DNA from: Eledone cirrhosa
Lineage: Eukaryota > Mollusca > Cephalopoda > Octopoda > Eledonidae
Assembly (NCBI GenBank): GCA_964016885.1
Contig: OZ024742.1
Span: 358,042,587-358,106,586, forward strand
Direction of reading: 5' to 3'
Length of the DNA stretch: 64,000 nucleotides
Shown here: piece by piece, positions 12,405 through 23,099 of the stretch
Position numbering within the stretch: the stretch's first letter is position 1
Layout: every line of letters starts with the position of its first letter
Position numbers and translations under genes: made by a program
The notes under the pieces: model-generated
The model's database searches: none
The model's input: the letters and a program-made list of their open reading frames with translations, nothing else
What the model was told of the DNA's origin: nothing

Positions 12405-13430
12405 TTAGGGTCTATGTACCTGATCTATACAACACTGACTCAAGTGCTTGTGTCAGGGTCCAAATACCTGACTCATACAATAACACTGACTCAAGTGCTG
12501 GTGTCAGGGTCTATGTACCTGATCCATACAACACTGACTCAAGTGCTTGTGTCAGTTTCCATGTACCTGATCCATACAACACTGACTCAAGTGCTTGTGT
12601 CAGGGTCCATGTACCTGACCCATACAACACTTACTCAAGTGCTTGTGTCAGGGTCCATGTACCTGATCTATACAACACTGACTCAAGTGCTTGTGTCAGG
12701 GTCCATGTACCTGATCTATACAACACTGACTCAAGTGCTTGTGTCAGTGTCCATGTACCTGATCCATACAACACTGACTCAAGTGCTGGTGTCAGGGTCG
12801 ATGTACCTGATCCATACAACACTGACTCAAGTGCTTGTGTCAGGGTCCATGTACCTGACCCATACAACACTGACTCAAGTGCTGGTGTCAGGGTCCATGT
12901 ACCTGATCCATACAACACTGACTCAAGTGCTTGTGTCAGATCCAAATACCTGACTCATACAACAACACTGACTCAAGTGCTTGTGTCAGGGTCCAAATAC
13001 CTGACTCATACAACAGCACTTACTCAAGTGCTTGTGTCAGCGTCCAAGTCCTGACCCATACAACACTGACTCAAGTGCTTGTGTCAGGGTCCAAATACCT
13101 GACTCATACAACAACACTGACTCAAGTGCTTGTGTCAGGGTCCAAATACCTGACTCATACAACAACACTGACTCAAGTGCTTGTGTCATGGTCCATGTAC
13201 CTGATCCATACAACACTGACTCTAGTGCTTGTGTCAGGGTCTATGTACCTGATCCATACAACACTGACTCAAGTGCTTGTGTCAGGGTCTATGTACCTGA
13301 TCCATACAACACTGACTCAAGTGCTTGTGTCAGGGTCTATGTACCTGATCCATACAACACTGACTCAAGTGCTTGTGTCAGGGTCCAAGTCCTGACCCAT
13401 ACAACAACACTGATTCAACAAGTGTTCTGA
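12405..13430. repeat. 48-bp minisatellite array, about 21 units
   Basis: The unit reads CTATGTACCTGATCCATACA, then ACACTGACTCAAGTGCTTGT, then GTCAGGGT (48 bp). Some units gain three bases (ACAACAACAC) to become 51 bp and some are shorter. Because 48 and 51 are multiples of three, both strands show long repeat-encoded frames of 16-17 residue units, with no upstream gene structure, so they are treated as fortuitous. Nearly every unit contains TGACTCA, the reverse complement of the heptamer in the 51-bp array, and the E-box-like CAAGTG. The array ends abruptly at a LINE relic. Confidence 0.95.
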
Positions 13431-13439
13431 AGAATTATA

Positions 13440-14620
13440 TTTTGATTTTTATGGGTAGATCTGAGTTCCATATCCTTTCTATTTGCCTCATTGCAGCCCA
13501 GACATTGGAAATTCTAATGTCAACATCATGTTTTATGATCTCCTCCAGCTGCCCAAATATAAAACATTATGAACATGATTTATTATTCCACCTTCCAGTG
13601 TCACAAGACTTCCATCTTCATAGTTTAGTATGTTCTCTGTCTTTGTAACATTTATGTGCAGACCAATTCCCTGGGTTCCACATACTTCTAGTAGCCTCCA
13701 TTTGTGAGAGAGTTCATCTATTCTGGCTGAAACCATTTTGATTTATTGTGAGTTTCAAGCCTATATGTCATCTTATTCTGTGTTGTAGATTTTAGTTGTG
13801 TTGTAGATTTTAGCTACAACTACTGACAAAGTAAATCCCCTGTAATTTGCTGTATATCCCATATCACTCTTCTTTGTTAGAGAAACTATTCCTCCAGATT
13901 TTTGGTACATCTCCTTTGAAGGTCTCATGGCAGATTTCAAGCAGCTCATTATTCATGCATACTTTCCATACTTTTGCTGGTATATTATCCAAGATGCTTT
14001 GTGTTTTTGTGTGTCAACTCAACTTCAGCATTGTAAAGTCACGACCATCAACATGCAGTGTGTCAAATACTTTGTCAATATTTCCTTCAACTATCAAAGG
14101 AGATTGTCACGATAACTTAGAAGAATGTTCTTTCCACAACTTGACTCTTTCCTTGGGTTTTAGCTTTTATCTTACCTTGGTTGGATATATTTCTTCAACT
14201 TATTTCATTCATAACACCACCAGCAAGCTTAGCATTCTTGTTCTTTGATATAAGCATCATCGATATTCCTTTTAGCTTCAACTATAAACTGTTTGCTTCT
14301 GTGAGATGGAGTATTCATTTGGAACAGGCACGTCTTAATTCTTTCCTTACTACTTCTTGGTTTTCCCAAGGGGTCTTCTTATTTGCTTTGAGCTGTTTCA
14401 AAGGTGTGTGCAGCTCTGTAGCCTTTTAATATGCTTCAATTATATTTCCATACATTTTGTTGGCAGAGTTGTCTCGAGATTGGTCATGAAGAGCATTGTC
14501 TCTGTTACTAATTTCAATTGTATAATTTTCCCTGATGTTCTCATTTGTGTTCAGTACAGACCAGTCAAAGGAAATTTTCTTTATCTTGTTAGTTTTGTTA
14601 CATCTTAGTAATAATCTGAA
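13440..14620 (-). pseudogene. Degenerate RTE-like LINE (linker, RT and start of C-terminal region)
   Basis: Read on the minus strand from about 14400 downward there are pieces typical of a non-LTR polyprotein. A linker has the sense DDAYIKEQE and KIKAKTQG (14270-14140). The reverse-transcriptase entry follows, with PKIWRN then KKSDMGYTANYRGFTLS and VVAKIYN (about 13910-13790). Then comes GLHINVTKTE and a VLYLGS box (13660-13540), matching the stretch that follows the catalytic palm in RTE-type elements. Multiple stops, frameshifts and deletions (the catalytic YADD was not found) show it is dead. Clade is tentative. Confidence 0.7.
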
Positions 14621-14734
14621 CCTAGCTGTGATAGGCTGATGATCTGAATATAGAGGTAAGAAAGAGTTTCACAGTTCATTGAACTATTTTACCATTTATT
14701 ATATTTTAAAATATGGACCTAAAATATCATGAAA

Positions 14735-15075
14735 TGAATCATCTTCATCATCATTTTCGTCCACTTTTCCCTTCTTGCAAAGGGGGGATGGGTCCTATTC
14801 AGCACAGCATCTTTCCACTTGTCACAGTCCTTCGTCATCTCCACCGTGAGTTTCAGCAATCTGAGGTCTGCTCTCACCACCTCCGCCCATGTTTTTCATG
14901 GTCTTCCTCTACTGCGTCTTCCTTCTACTGGGATTTCTTGACACTTCTTTACCCAGCGGTCATCCTCCATGCGCAAAACATGTCCATACCATCTCAGTCT
15001 TCTCCCCTGCACACCACAACTTATCCCTCTTATACCCAGTTTCTCTCTCAACTCATCTATGCTTGTAAATATAAA
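14735..15075 (-). pseudogene. LINE C-terminal fragment with ATC-type tail
   Basis: On the minus strand the sequence decodes to LRWYGHVLRMEDDRW, then a basic GRRSRGRPRKTWAEV-type stretch and LTVEMTKDCDKW, ending in a TTCATCATCATT tail. This is the C-terminal tail of an RTE-like LINE. It is a different family from 44222-46363 but shares the GHVxRM box. One or more frameshifts are present, and the plus-strand frame across it is antisense. Confidence 0.75.
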
Positions 15076-15715
15076 ATATAACTGTTAAATAAACTTCCAC
15101 AAGTTAGGGTGTTACTCTATGTATCTGGTATGAAGTTATTTTCTCTGAATACAACACTGTTATCAGGGGCAGTGGAAGCATTTCTGAATTGAGAATGTGG
15201 TGGTGGTGTGTGTGTGGGGTGTGTGTGTGTGGGGGGGCGTAGTCAATTTAGTTGTAGTGATTAGTTTAGTTCTTTATACTCTAAAATGGTCAGAAAATGC
15301 AATTTGAGTCCAAGCAAGTCATATTACATTTACAGTTTTAAATGTAAAGTGATTATAGCAAAATGACCTGTGAAATCTGTCTCAATACACATACTAGCAA
15401 TTGGCAGTGATATGTGGAGAAAAAGTTGTGAATTGACCAAAAAATTCAATATGTCATAAAAGTAACATGTACATAAATTGTAGCACATATACAAATAAGT
15501 GTGTGTTTTGGTAGTTTGGGGATATAATTATGGGGGGCAGAGTTCCACTGCCTCTGGTTATATCTCAGATAATATAACTAAATGATTTATTACATCCTCA
15601 CAACATCTCTGTGAACTAAGACACATAAAATTAAGAATATTATTCAAAGACACACAAGATTCTGCAATCAGTTTAAACTTGAAATATTTCAGCTGTAGTA
15701 GTTGAATTCCAGATT
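15076..15715. other. No gene seen; spacer with (TG)n/G-rich patch
   Basis: It contains a TG/G-rich simple tract at about 15195-15240 and AT-rich single-copy-like DNA. No frame or RNA gene. Confidence 0.55.
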
Positions 15716-16172
15716 CATCATCATCATCATCACCGTTTTACGTCCATTCTTCAACGCTACCATGGGTTAGACGGGTTGTCCTGTGGTGGGCAGTGTCTGG
15801 TTGGCTGATCTTGTCTTGCTCATACGGGAACTGGTTCTGGCTTGATTTCTACAGATGGATGCCCTTCCTAACACCAACCACATTTACAGTGAGTGCTGGG
15901 TGCTTTTTTTCTGTGGCACCTAAACGACCACTTTACAGTGTTGGCTGGGTCCTTTTCTTCCGTGGCGCCTACACGACCACTTTGCAGTGTGGGCTGGGTG
16001 CGTTTTTGCCATGACACCTCCATGACCCCCTTTACAGTGTGGGCTGGGTGCTTTTTCCCATGGCACCTCCACAACACTTTGCAGTGGGAGGGGGTGGGGC
16101 ATATTGTCTATATGCTTCAGCTTCAGCTTGTTCCTGTGGGAAGTCGAGTCTTCTGTATTTCTATATTATTCA
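15716..16172 (-). mobile_element. GAT-tailed LINE 3' end (non-coding)
   Basis: An (ATC)n tract at 15716-15735 is the tail in minus sense. Next comes the family core: TGGGTTAGACGGGTTGTC, then GGATGCCCTTCCTAACACCA and several near-repeats of CAGTGTGGGCTGGGTGC with GGCACCT and ACGACCACTTT. Three to four copies of this internal repeat of about 55 bp are visible at 15890-16090. The frames on both strands across it are not genes. Confidence 0.8.
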
Positions 16173-16860
16173 ATTAGACATTTTGCTTCTACTTATGAAA
16201 AACTGATTTTCGATCATAGATTACTAAAGATCCGAACGATAAATATTTACAATATGTTCTGGTTGATTGATCTACTTTTAATTATGAAGGTTGTTCAAAT
16301 AATTATCTAATTTACAAAGAGATTTTTAATGCACACTCCATAAACATTTCCAAATTTTATTTTTAGTCTCATTGCAGTCTTAAATACTCATTAATCACTA
16401 TATCCATAACTTATTTATTGTTAAACAGTTTAACATTTATTAGCATATTCCACATAATATTGCTTTAATTTTCCATAATAATGTTATCTAACTTCTCTAC
16501 AATTACTTTTATTGAGAAAGTAAGATATAATTTTAATAGCTGTGTTTTAGCCACTGGTCAATCCTGATCAAGCAGATATACAGACAGATGCCAGCTTTGA
16601 CCATGTTATCTTTTATTATTGTGGTTAAGGTATTTGGCTTATGATGAATTAGATTGAAGACTTTCGTTTATAATGAGAGAGGAAATATAGAAGGATAGAA
16701 GGGATAGTAAGGAGACCAACAAAAAAATGTCAATGTGATAATACCCCTTAAGGAGATATAATTATGATATATTAATTTGGTAAAAAGAGCCAGATAAATA
16801 GACAGATAGATAGACAATATATACCCAATAGTGTATATATGACAGCAACAGTTGACTGAT
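16173..16860. other. AT-rich spacer, no gene seen
   Basis: Only short frames. A GATA/GACA simple patch lies at about 16795-16815. Confidence 0.55.
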
Positions 16861-16877
16861 GAAATGAGAAGTCAGTC

Positions 16878-17110
16878 AATCATATTGGAGGCTTCCCCAC
16901 AGCCCCAGCGGACAGAATAGAGAAGGTGTTTCTCTGGAGGACGGCAAGGGAGATGCGCTGGAAAAGCCATTCCAACTCATTGGGCTCACACCTGTGGCTG
17001 GCCAGCTCAGCGCCTATGGTGGTGAGTAGGGAGGTAGCCCTAGGGCTGAGGCCACCAGAGGTCTCCACTGCCAAGGGTATGACCGCAAACCTGTCGGAGA
17101 GCGACCATTG
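16878..17110 (-). pseudogene. Transposon polyprotein C-terminal fragment
   Basis: A GC-richer island on the minus strand decodes to WSLSDRFAVIPLAVETSG, then PRATSLLTTIGAEL, then LFQRISLAVL and ILSAGAVG. From memory the PLAVETSG...LLQRISLAV arrangement resembles C-terminal segments of metazoan reverse-transcriptase polyproteins, but I could not check it. The frame is open for about 78 codons without a convincing start. A short stretch (CTGTCCxCTGGGGCTGxGGG) recurs at 54256-54281, which supports a dispersed repeat. Confidence 0.45.
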
Positions 17111-17185
17111 GAGTTCAATTCCTCTCAGTGTCGTGTGTCCTTGAGCAAGGCACCTTATTTCATGTTGCTCCAGTCTACTTAGCTG
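17085..17185 (+). mobile_element. tRNA-derived SINE (TTGAGCAAG family), 5'-truncated
   Basis: It carries GGAGTTCAATTCC (B-box-like), then GTGTCCTTGAGCAAGGCACC and TTGCTCCAGTCTACTTAGCT. These are the body and 3' end of the second SINE family in this window, also at 30.2, 31.8, 40.2, 40.9, 54.5 and 58.9 kb. Confidence 0.7.
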
Positions 17186-18149
17186 GAAAAAATAGGTTGT
17201 CCATATTTACATGCATAGTATCATGTGAAGAAAAGTAAAAGTGTAGTTAATTCAGACAGGATTTGAACTTTGAAATGAGAAGAAACTAAATATACTAAAG
17301 TATTTAATCTGACATATAACACATGCACCCATCTGCATCACTTTCAATTGAAGATAAATGATGAAATATAAATGAAGATTTAGCAGCAACAAATGTATTA
17401 TTGAAAATAAATATGTTCAGATAGCTCAGATGAAACAAATAAGTAAGTTGTTTGTCATTTTATTTATAGAAAAACTTGAAGGCACTTACCTCTCGATAAG
17501 CATGGTTGCTTCATTGCATGCATTATGGAATGGACAGTCAAAGAAGAGTCATATAAATAGAAGCAAGAAATGCTAAAATAGATTTCAGTCTAATAGCTAA
17601 ATATGGATCACGCCATCAATCTTATGTACCAAAACAACAGAAATCAGTCTAACTGTTACAGAATTCACTGATTCCCGTACAAAGCATAGAATAGAGAAGA
17701 ATATACTTGAGTTGTCATAGCAAAGTAGTAATCACTCAAATAACTTCATTAAATAAAATGTTTACAAACAAAAAGTCAGATCATGAAATTTAATAGTTGA
17801 AAAACTTGACAGCAACTTGACATTTACAACAAAATATCGTTTTAAAGGAAATACTTTAGTTGAAAACTTAAAATAATATCAATACTCTTAACGGAATTAT
17901 TCCTCGTTTTTCTGATGAAGTAAATACATGGCTAGGGTAGAGAATTTAGAGTAGGGATGAACTGGGGTGGTAGGAGGTTGTCAATTAAAGCTAATTACAG
18001 ATCTTTTAACACAGATCCCTTTTTATGTTTTCCTCCGATGTGTCATATTTTGTGAATCCTAGAAGCAAATGGCTTCCGAATCACTTCCAGGATTTGTATT
18101 TTTCTTTCATATTTGCTACGTATTTATGTAATGGTAATTAAAAGTTTAA
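17186..18149. other. AT-rich spacer, no gene seen
   Basis: No coding frame, RNA motif or recognised repeat. Confidence 0.5.
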
Positions 18150-18350
18150 GAATAATTAAAAATGTAAGTGAGGAATTCATTAGAATGTCAGATAGAATGT
18201 TTTACAGTGTTTGTTGTAACTCTTTACACTCTGAGTTCAAATCCTGCCTAGGTCAAAAATATCTTCATCCCGTCGAAGTCAATAAAAAAAGTACTAGCGT
18301 AGTACTGGGATCAACTGTTCCTCTCTATCTCTTTCTTACGAGCACTTTAT
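18150..18350 (+). mobile_element. Diverged tRNA-derived SINE
   Basis: It contains CTGAGTTCAAATCCTGCC (B-box region), TCATCCCGTCGAAGTCAATA and AAGTACTAGCGTAGTACTGG, the diverged equivalents of the GTCGATAAAATAAAGTACCAG core. The 78-codon frame across it is not a gene. Confidence 0.65.
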
Positions 18351-18477
18351 AATTTGCTCTTCTACTCTGGAAGAAATTAGCTGTGTTCAAACCTGGAGAG
18401 GGATGAGTTTTGCTAGGTTTAACATAACTAAGTCTATGTCACTATGGTGTCCTCATGATTCCATCAGGAATTATGAG

Positions 18478-18762
18478 CAGGGCCAGATTTAACAGGGGGC
18501 AAAAGGGGCAATTGCCCCAGGTCCCTGCAAGGGGGAGGGTGGCATCAGTGATAGATATAACAATTTATTTGTGCCCTCTAATGGGCCTTTTAATATTAGG
18601 ATGGTTCTAATTTTTTTATTTAATACCTGTATTTATAACTTTTCAATTCCAAGCTAACTTTGATATGCAAAATTGGGGGTTGCTGTGTATTCTAAGTTTT
18701 TGTGTATGAGGGGCCTCCAAACCTTAAGTGCCCTGCCCCTACCGGGTCTAAATCCAACCCTA
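18478..18762 (+). mobile_element. hAT-like MITE, copy 1
   Basis: Non-autonomous element of about 285 bp with imperfect terminal inverted repeats: CAGGGCCAGATTTAA at the left and CTAAATCCAACCCTA at the right. It is flanked by ATTATGAG and GTTGTGGG, an 8-bp duplication with three transitions. The core TTTAATACCTG...ATAACTTTTCAATTCCAAG...CTAACTTTGATATG is shared with five other copies. CAGGG ends plus 8-bp duplications fit the hAT superfamily; no transposase is present. Confidence 0.8.
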
Positions 18763-18829
18763 GTTGTGGGTTCATACAAATTCATACAATAATTAAGAGC
18801 CCTGAATTAGTTAAAATGCTAAACTAAAA

Positions 18830-19015
18830 TCCCTTAGAATATTCAGTTTTGTATCCCATTCATCTGAATTCAAATCTATATGGGGTTAACTTTCTATTTC
18901 CTGTCTCCAAATAAAACCAGTACCATACTCTACACTAATTACTGCCTCTGTCTGCCTCTTCCTCTACTAGATATTGGTGGCCTTGTGCCAATGAAAGAAA
19001 TCAATATTAATTAAA
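18830..19015 (+). mobile_element. Diverged tRNA-derived SINE
   Basis: Degraded copy with TCTGAATTCAAATCTATATG (B-box region), AATAAAACCAGTACCA and GGTGGCCTTGTGCCAATG, which align with the SINE core and 3' end seen at 21571-21758. Confidence 0.6.
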
Positions 19016-20123
19016 TAACTATTTCAGTTATAAATGATAGACTGATCAAGCAAATGTATTTTAATATTTACCTTCATCACTTCTCGGTTGTGAGATCAAA
19101 TTCTGCTAATGTCAGCAGTACTTTCATCACTGTTTATAAAATAATTACTAATGATATATCAGAGACAATTTCAAAATTGGGGTTTTGCCAACTCAAAAGT
19201 AATTAGTGTGTATATTGTATAAATGTGTGTACAGTACTGTAGAGAATGAGACGAGATGAATAGTTAAGAATATAAGTCAGCCAATTTCAATTCCCAGTGG
19301 CAGCCATTTTGTTTCACTTATAAATTATTACCCTTGAGAATAACATATAGCATCATTTCTCTTTAAGAAATCAGGATTGATTAAAGAACTGTAAGCACTG
19401 TAAGAGAAAGCAGTAAGATGAGATTCTGATATGATTTACATTTCTGGTTTAAGGCCATTTCATTTCCTTTATACTATGTTATAAGAAAGGCATACATATC
19501 ACTGTTTCTAGATCCCCTCGTCCTATATAGAGAAATATAGGACATTTCTGCTTAGTTTAAATTAATCAATAATGATTAAAGAATTAAAAATATTCAATAA
19601 TATTACACATTCACTATTCTAAGAATTAAATAATTTTAAAAGAATTTTTTTAATTCTCATTTGATTGCAAAACTTAGATTTAGATATAAATTAAACTAAA
19701 GTGATTCCATTTCCATTATCAAATGAGAGTAAAATGCAGTTGTTTGTGAATAATGTGATATATGCATGTCAACATTCATACATCTCTAGTGCAATACATT
19801 CACTGATTCTTACTAATACATTAAACATCTCTTTAATATATCTTAGTCTTCACTATAATCAAATAACATGTTATTTTTTGCTATATTTTTAATTTTGTTT
19901 CAGTTTTCTAATCTATTGTTCAGTTTACTATTTTCTAAAATATTCTCTCTTCTAGTTATTGACTTCTTGGAGCAGTGATTCTTCTACTGCTAGGTTCCAA
20001 TTTTAATATCAAAGTTTCTATTCTAACTCTTCTTTTTCTAGATGTGACTAACCAATGTGGAAAATAGACGTTCAATGATGATCATGCACCTCAGCACTGT
20101 ACACAATAATTATGATGATGATA
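19016..20123. other. AT-rich spacer, no gene seen
   Basis: Short frames only. A motif ATGTGGAAAATAGACGTTCA followed by GATGATC at about 20058 resembles a LINE 3' end, and GCACCTCAGCACTGTACACA at 20086 matches the LINE tail at 21501. Confidence 0.5.
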
Positions 20124-20346
20124 AGGGTGGTGGACTGGCAGTAACGGTAAAGCGTCGGATATTATGCTTTGTGGCATAGAGTTACAGCAGTTTACATTCT
20201 CAGTTCAAATCTCGCCGAGGTTAGCTTTGCCTTTTGTCCTTATGGGGTCGATAAAATAAAGTACCAGTCACGTACCGAGGTCGATTTAATTGACTTTCCC
20301 CTCCCCTTCAAATTGCTGGCCATGTGCCTAAATTAGAAACCATTCT
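20124..20346 (+). mobile_element. tRNA-derived SINE, near full length
   Basis: It begins GGGTGGTGGACTGGCAGTAA, has CTCAGTTCAAATCTCGCCGA (B-box region) and GGGGTCGATAAAATAAAGTA, then a long form of the tail including GTCGATTTAATTGACTTTCC and CTGGCCATGTGCC. This is the longer subfamily with the ATTTAATTGACTTTCC extension. Confidence 0.9.
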
Positions 20347-20393
20347 TATTGTGATGATATCCTTATTTTATATACATAGAATGATAATTTAAC

Positions 20394-20480
20394 ACACGCA
20401 CACACACAAGACGCACACACACAGAGGAACACACACACATACGCACACACACAGAGGCACACACACACAGACGCACACAC
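20394..20480. repeat. (CA)n compound microsatellite
   Basis: Interrupted (CA)n with ACGC and AGAGGAA interruptions repeated with a period of about 32 bp. Frames of CVCVCV type across it are artefacts. Confidence 0.9.
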
Positions 20481-20769
20481 AGCATCGTTTAAAGTTAAGT
20501 TATTCCTACTAGCAAGTGTTGAATCATCACAAACTACATTAGTACTTAATTGGAGTTGCTGATATCTCAACTGAGTCAGGGTTGCACGTCTTTTTGTATA
20601 TGTGTGTCCACAGTCTACAGATTGCACAGGGTACATTTTATCATGGCACCACCACTAGGGAGGTTGTTATATCTTTGACAAAGCTGAAGTGTCTTCTCAA
20701 ATTGAATGGAATTCTGGAAAAGAATCACACAATTAAAGTACGCAATACATCAAGTATGTTATTTTATTG

Positions 20770-21550
20770 AAGGGTAACTCTTACAGGAGTAGTTCTATTT
20801 CTTTCTGTCATGAAATTATCAGAGAATCAAGTAACTTATTATGCACAAAATTGTTAACCAACTTGCCAACAACAACCCTGAGTACCTTTTTGATTTCCAT
20901 GTGTCTAACACATGTGGGCATGCCAACAAAGTCAGAAAACAGCACAGCTCCCATGATTTTCGGAAACATTTTTACACGCTGAGAGTTGCTGAAGCATGGA
21001 ACAAACTCCCTGCATCAGTTGTTAGCTGTTGAGACACTGCATCCTTTAAGGCCTCCATGGAACAAACTACCTGCATCAGTTGTTAGCTGTTGAGACACTG
21101 CATCCTTTAAAACCTCCATGGAACAAACTCCCTGCATCAGTTGTTAGCTGTTGAGACACTGCATCCTTTAAAACCTCCATGGAACAAACTCCCTGCATCA
21201 GTTGTTAGCTGTTGAGACACTGCATCCTTTAAAACCTCCATGGAACAAACTCCCTGCATCAGTTGTTAGCTGTTGAGACACTGCATCCTTTAAAACCTCC
21301 ATGGAACAAACTACCTGCATCAGTTGTTAGCTGCCAAGACACTGCATCCTTTAAAACATCCATGCATCCTGAGATTCGCCAACACTACACCTAATACAAC
21401 CCCCTCCATACACACGCACACATGTATATCATGACTCATTCACTATTCACTTCCCTGACATTATTCTATGTACTATACATGCACCTTTGATGAGTTGTAG
21501 TGCACCTGAGCACTGTACACAATAATTTCATTATTATTCATTATTATTAT
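20770..21550 (+). pseudogene. CR1/L2-like LINE 3' end with amplified tail
   Basis: The plus frame at 20841-21032 encodes a typical LINE C-terminus: YLFDFHVSNTCGHANKVRKQ, then DFRKHFYTLRVAEAWNKLP and ASVVS. The F-x-LRV-x-x-x-WNKLPASVV signature is common in CR1/L2-type and related elements. Translation then meets a stop and the last coding bases are amplified in tandem (20998-21363). The 3' UTR (21364-21532) contains TGCACCTGAGCACTGTACAC and ends in (ATT)n at 21533-21562. Upstream sequence is too degraded to show a reverse transcriptase. Confidence 0.75.
20998..21363 (+). repeat. 61-bp tandem repeat, 6 copies, derived from LINE coding end
   Basis: The unit GGAACAAACTCCCTGCATCA, GTTGTTAGCTGTTGAGACAC, TGCATCCTTTAAAACCTCCA T is repeated six times with very few differences (CTACC for CTCCC twice, GCCAAG in the last unit). 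The first unit is continuous with the LINE reading frame (WNKLPASVVSC, then stop). Since 61 is not a multiple of three, later copies are out of frame, so this is DNA-level amplification rather than a protein repeat. Confidence 0.95.
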
Positions 21551-21570
21551 TATTATTATTATAAACAACA

Positions 21571-21758
21571 GGGTGGTGGATTGGCAGTATCGGAAGAGGG
21601 TCGGATGCCATGCTTTGCAGCATAGAGTTTCGGCGCTTTATGATCTGATTTCAAATCCCGCCGAGGTTAACTTTGCCTTTCATCCTTATGGGGTCGATAA
21701 AATAAAGTACCAGTCATACACTGGGTAATTGCTGGCCTTGTGCAAAAGGTAGAAACAA
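21571..21758 (+). mobile_element. tRNA-derived SINE with 14-bp target duplication
   Basis: It starts GGGTGGTGGATTGGCAGTAT and includes TCAAATCCCGCCGAGG and GGGGTCGATAAAATAAAGTA, ending AGGTAGAAACAA. A perfect 14-bp direct repeat, TTATTATAAACAAC, flanks it at 21556-21569 and 21759-21772. It therefore inserted into the (ATT)n tail of the preceding LINE and is younger than it. Confidence 0.9.
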
Positions 21759-21844
21759 TTATTATAAACAACTGACTAAGTTCAGTTTCAATACTATTGT
21801 ATCATTGACCGTTGTAGATGTGGCTAGAATCCAGTTCTTGTATA

Positions 21845-21951
21845 TACAGGCTGTCCCCCAAAAAGGTATACATACTTCAACAGCATTCTAATAAATATTG
21901 CCTGTACAGGTAATCAAAGTGTGTATACATTTTTGGAGGACATTCTGTATA
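21845..21951. mobile_element. Mini-MITE of about 105 bp, copy 1
   Basis: Near-palindromic short element. The left end TATACAGGCTGTCCCCCAAA is the inverse of the right end TTTGGAGGACATTCTGTATA, and the centre holds TGCCTGTACAGGTAATC. A second copy is at 39083-39186. TA-flanked ACAGGGTGTC-like ends suggest Tc1/mariner-type mobilisation (inference). Confidence 0.7.
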
Positions 21952-22489
21952 TTAAAATGACAGCTAAAAGTAAAGTGGAAGATAGTGATGTGAGGAAGGG
22001 GTGATGTTAATATTAATAGTCATCTTGGTAATAAAGAAAAATGAGAGGGAAGGAAGGTGAGAAGGTTAACAAAAATAACGACAAATATAATTACTTTTTA
22101 CTATTTTATTTAAGCTTTTATATATATTTTTAACATAGCATATATTTACCTTTTCCGTCCTCTGCATTTATATTTGTATATTTCACCCTTCTACCCCTCC
22201 CTCTAGACCTAAACCTACTTTATGCTCCACCCCCTACAAACCCAACAATAAGTGTATATAAACTATCACAGGACCTCTGTCAACAGTTTAGATGCATCTT
22301 TGTACATATAAGCTTGCATAATTGATGAGATGTTGAAAAAGAGTCTGGCCCAACCACCTTGATTGTACCCTGAACTGATCAATATCAAAACAATTGTAAT
22401 ATGCAAATAAAGTTTGTACATATGCCATAACACTGACTTTGACTCTTTTAAATCTAAAGCATTCATATATATATATAGTATGCACCATC
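21952..22489. other. AT-rich spacer, no gene seen
   Basis: No coding frame. It contains a pyrimidine-rich patch around 22190-22240 and TATATATA at about 22470. Confidence 0.5.
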
Positions 22490-22832
22490 CTCCCATACAT
22501 CTCTAATGAGGACAGGCTGTAGCATACATCCAGGGAAGCCTCCAGCCCACACTGTGAAGTGGTCATGATGGCAACACAACAAAAAGCGCCCAGCCCGCAC
22601 AGTAAAGTGGTTGTGTAGTTGTCATGACAAAAAAGCACCCAGTCTTGTAGGTGCCACAACACACAGCACACACTGTAAATGTGGTTGGCGTTATGAAGGG
22701 CATCCAGCTGTAGAAACCAAGCCAGAAACAGTTCTGTATAAACAAGACACTGTCACCAGACCTGACTTGCCTCTAATGAGACATCCCATCTAACCCATGC
22801 TAGCGTGGAAAATAGAAGTTAAATGATGATGA
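22490..22832 (+). mobile_element. GAT-tailed LINE 3' end (non-coding)
   Basis: Plus-sense copy: AAAGCGCCCAGCCCGCACAG, TGTAAATGTGGTTGGCGTTA, GAAGGGCATCCAGCTGTAGA, then CTAACCCATGCTAGCGTGGA and a GATGATGAT end at about 22830. Matches the 3' UTR of the element at 43824-46363. Frames here are not genes. Confidence 0.8.
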
Positions 22833-22839
22833 TGTGGGT

Positions 22840-23011
22840 GTATATGTGTGTGTGTATGTGTGTATGTGTGTGTATGTATCTGTTGCACTCACAAGATGTG
22901 GGAAGTATTAACAAGATGTACTTGAACAACAGTAGCTGTTTAACACTGGACTGTTGATCGATCCACCCCCTAACAACACCTTCATTTACTATTATTGTTG
23001 CCACCACTACA

Positions 23012-23064
<53 letters not shown>

Positions 23065-23072
23065 CATCACCA
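22840..23072. repeat. (TG)n and (ACT)n microsatellites
   Basis: TG/TGTA-type tract at about 22843-22880, then a long (ACT)n at 23011-23072 passing into CACCACCAC. The poly-valine and poly-tyrosine frames across the latter are simple-sequence artefacts. Confidence 0.9.
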
Positions 23073-23099
23073 CTACTACTATATCATTTTCTCTTCCCA

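Noticed and set aside
12414..13430. Plus- and minus-strand frames of a 16-residue repeat
   Set aside because: Same reasoning: the unit is 48 or 51 bp and several frames stay open together. No signal peptide or gene context.
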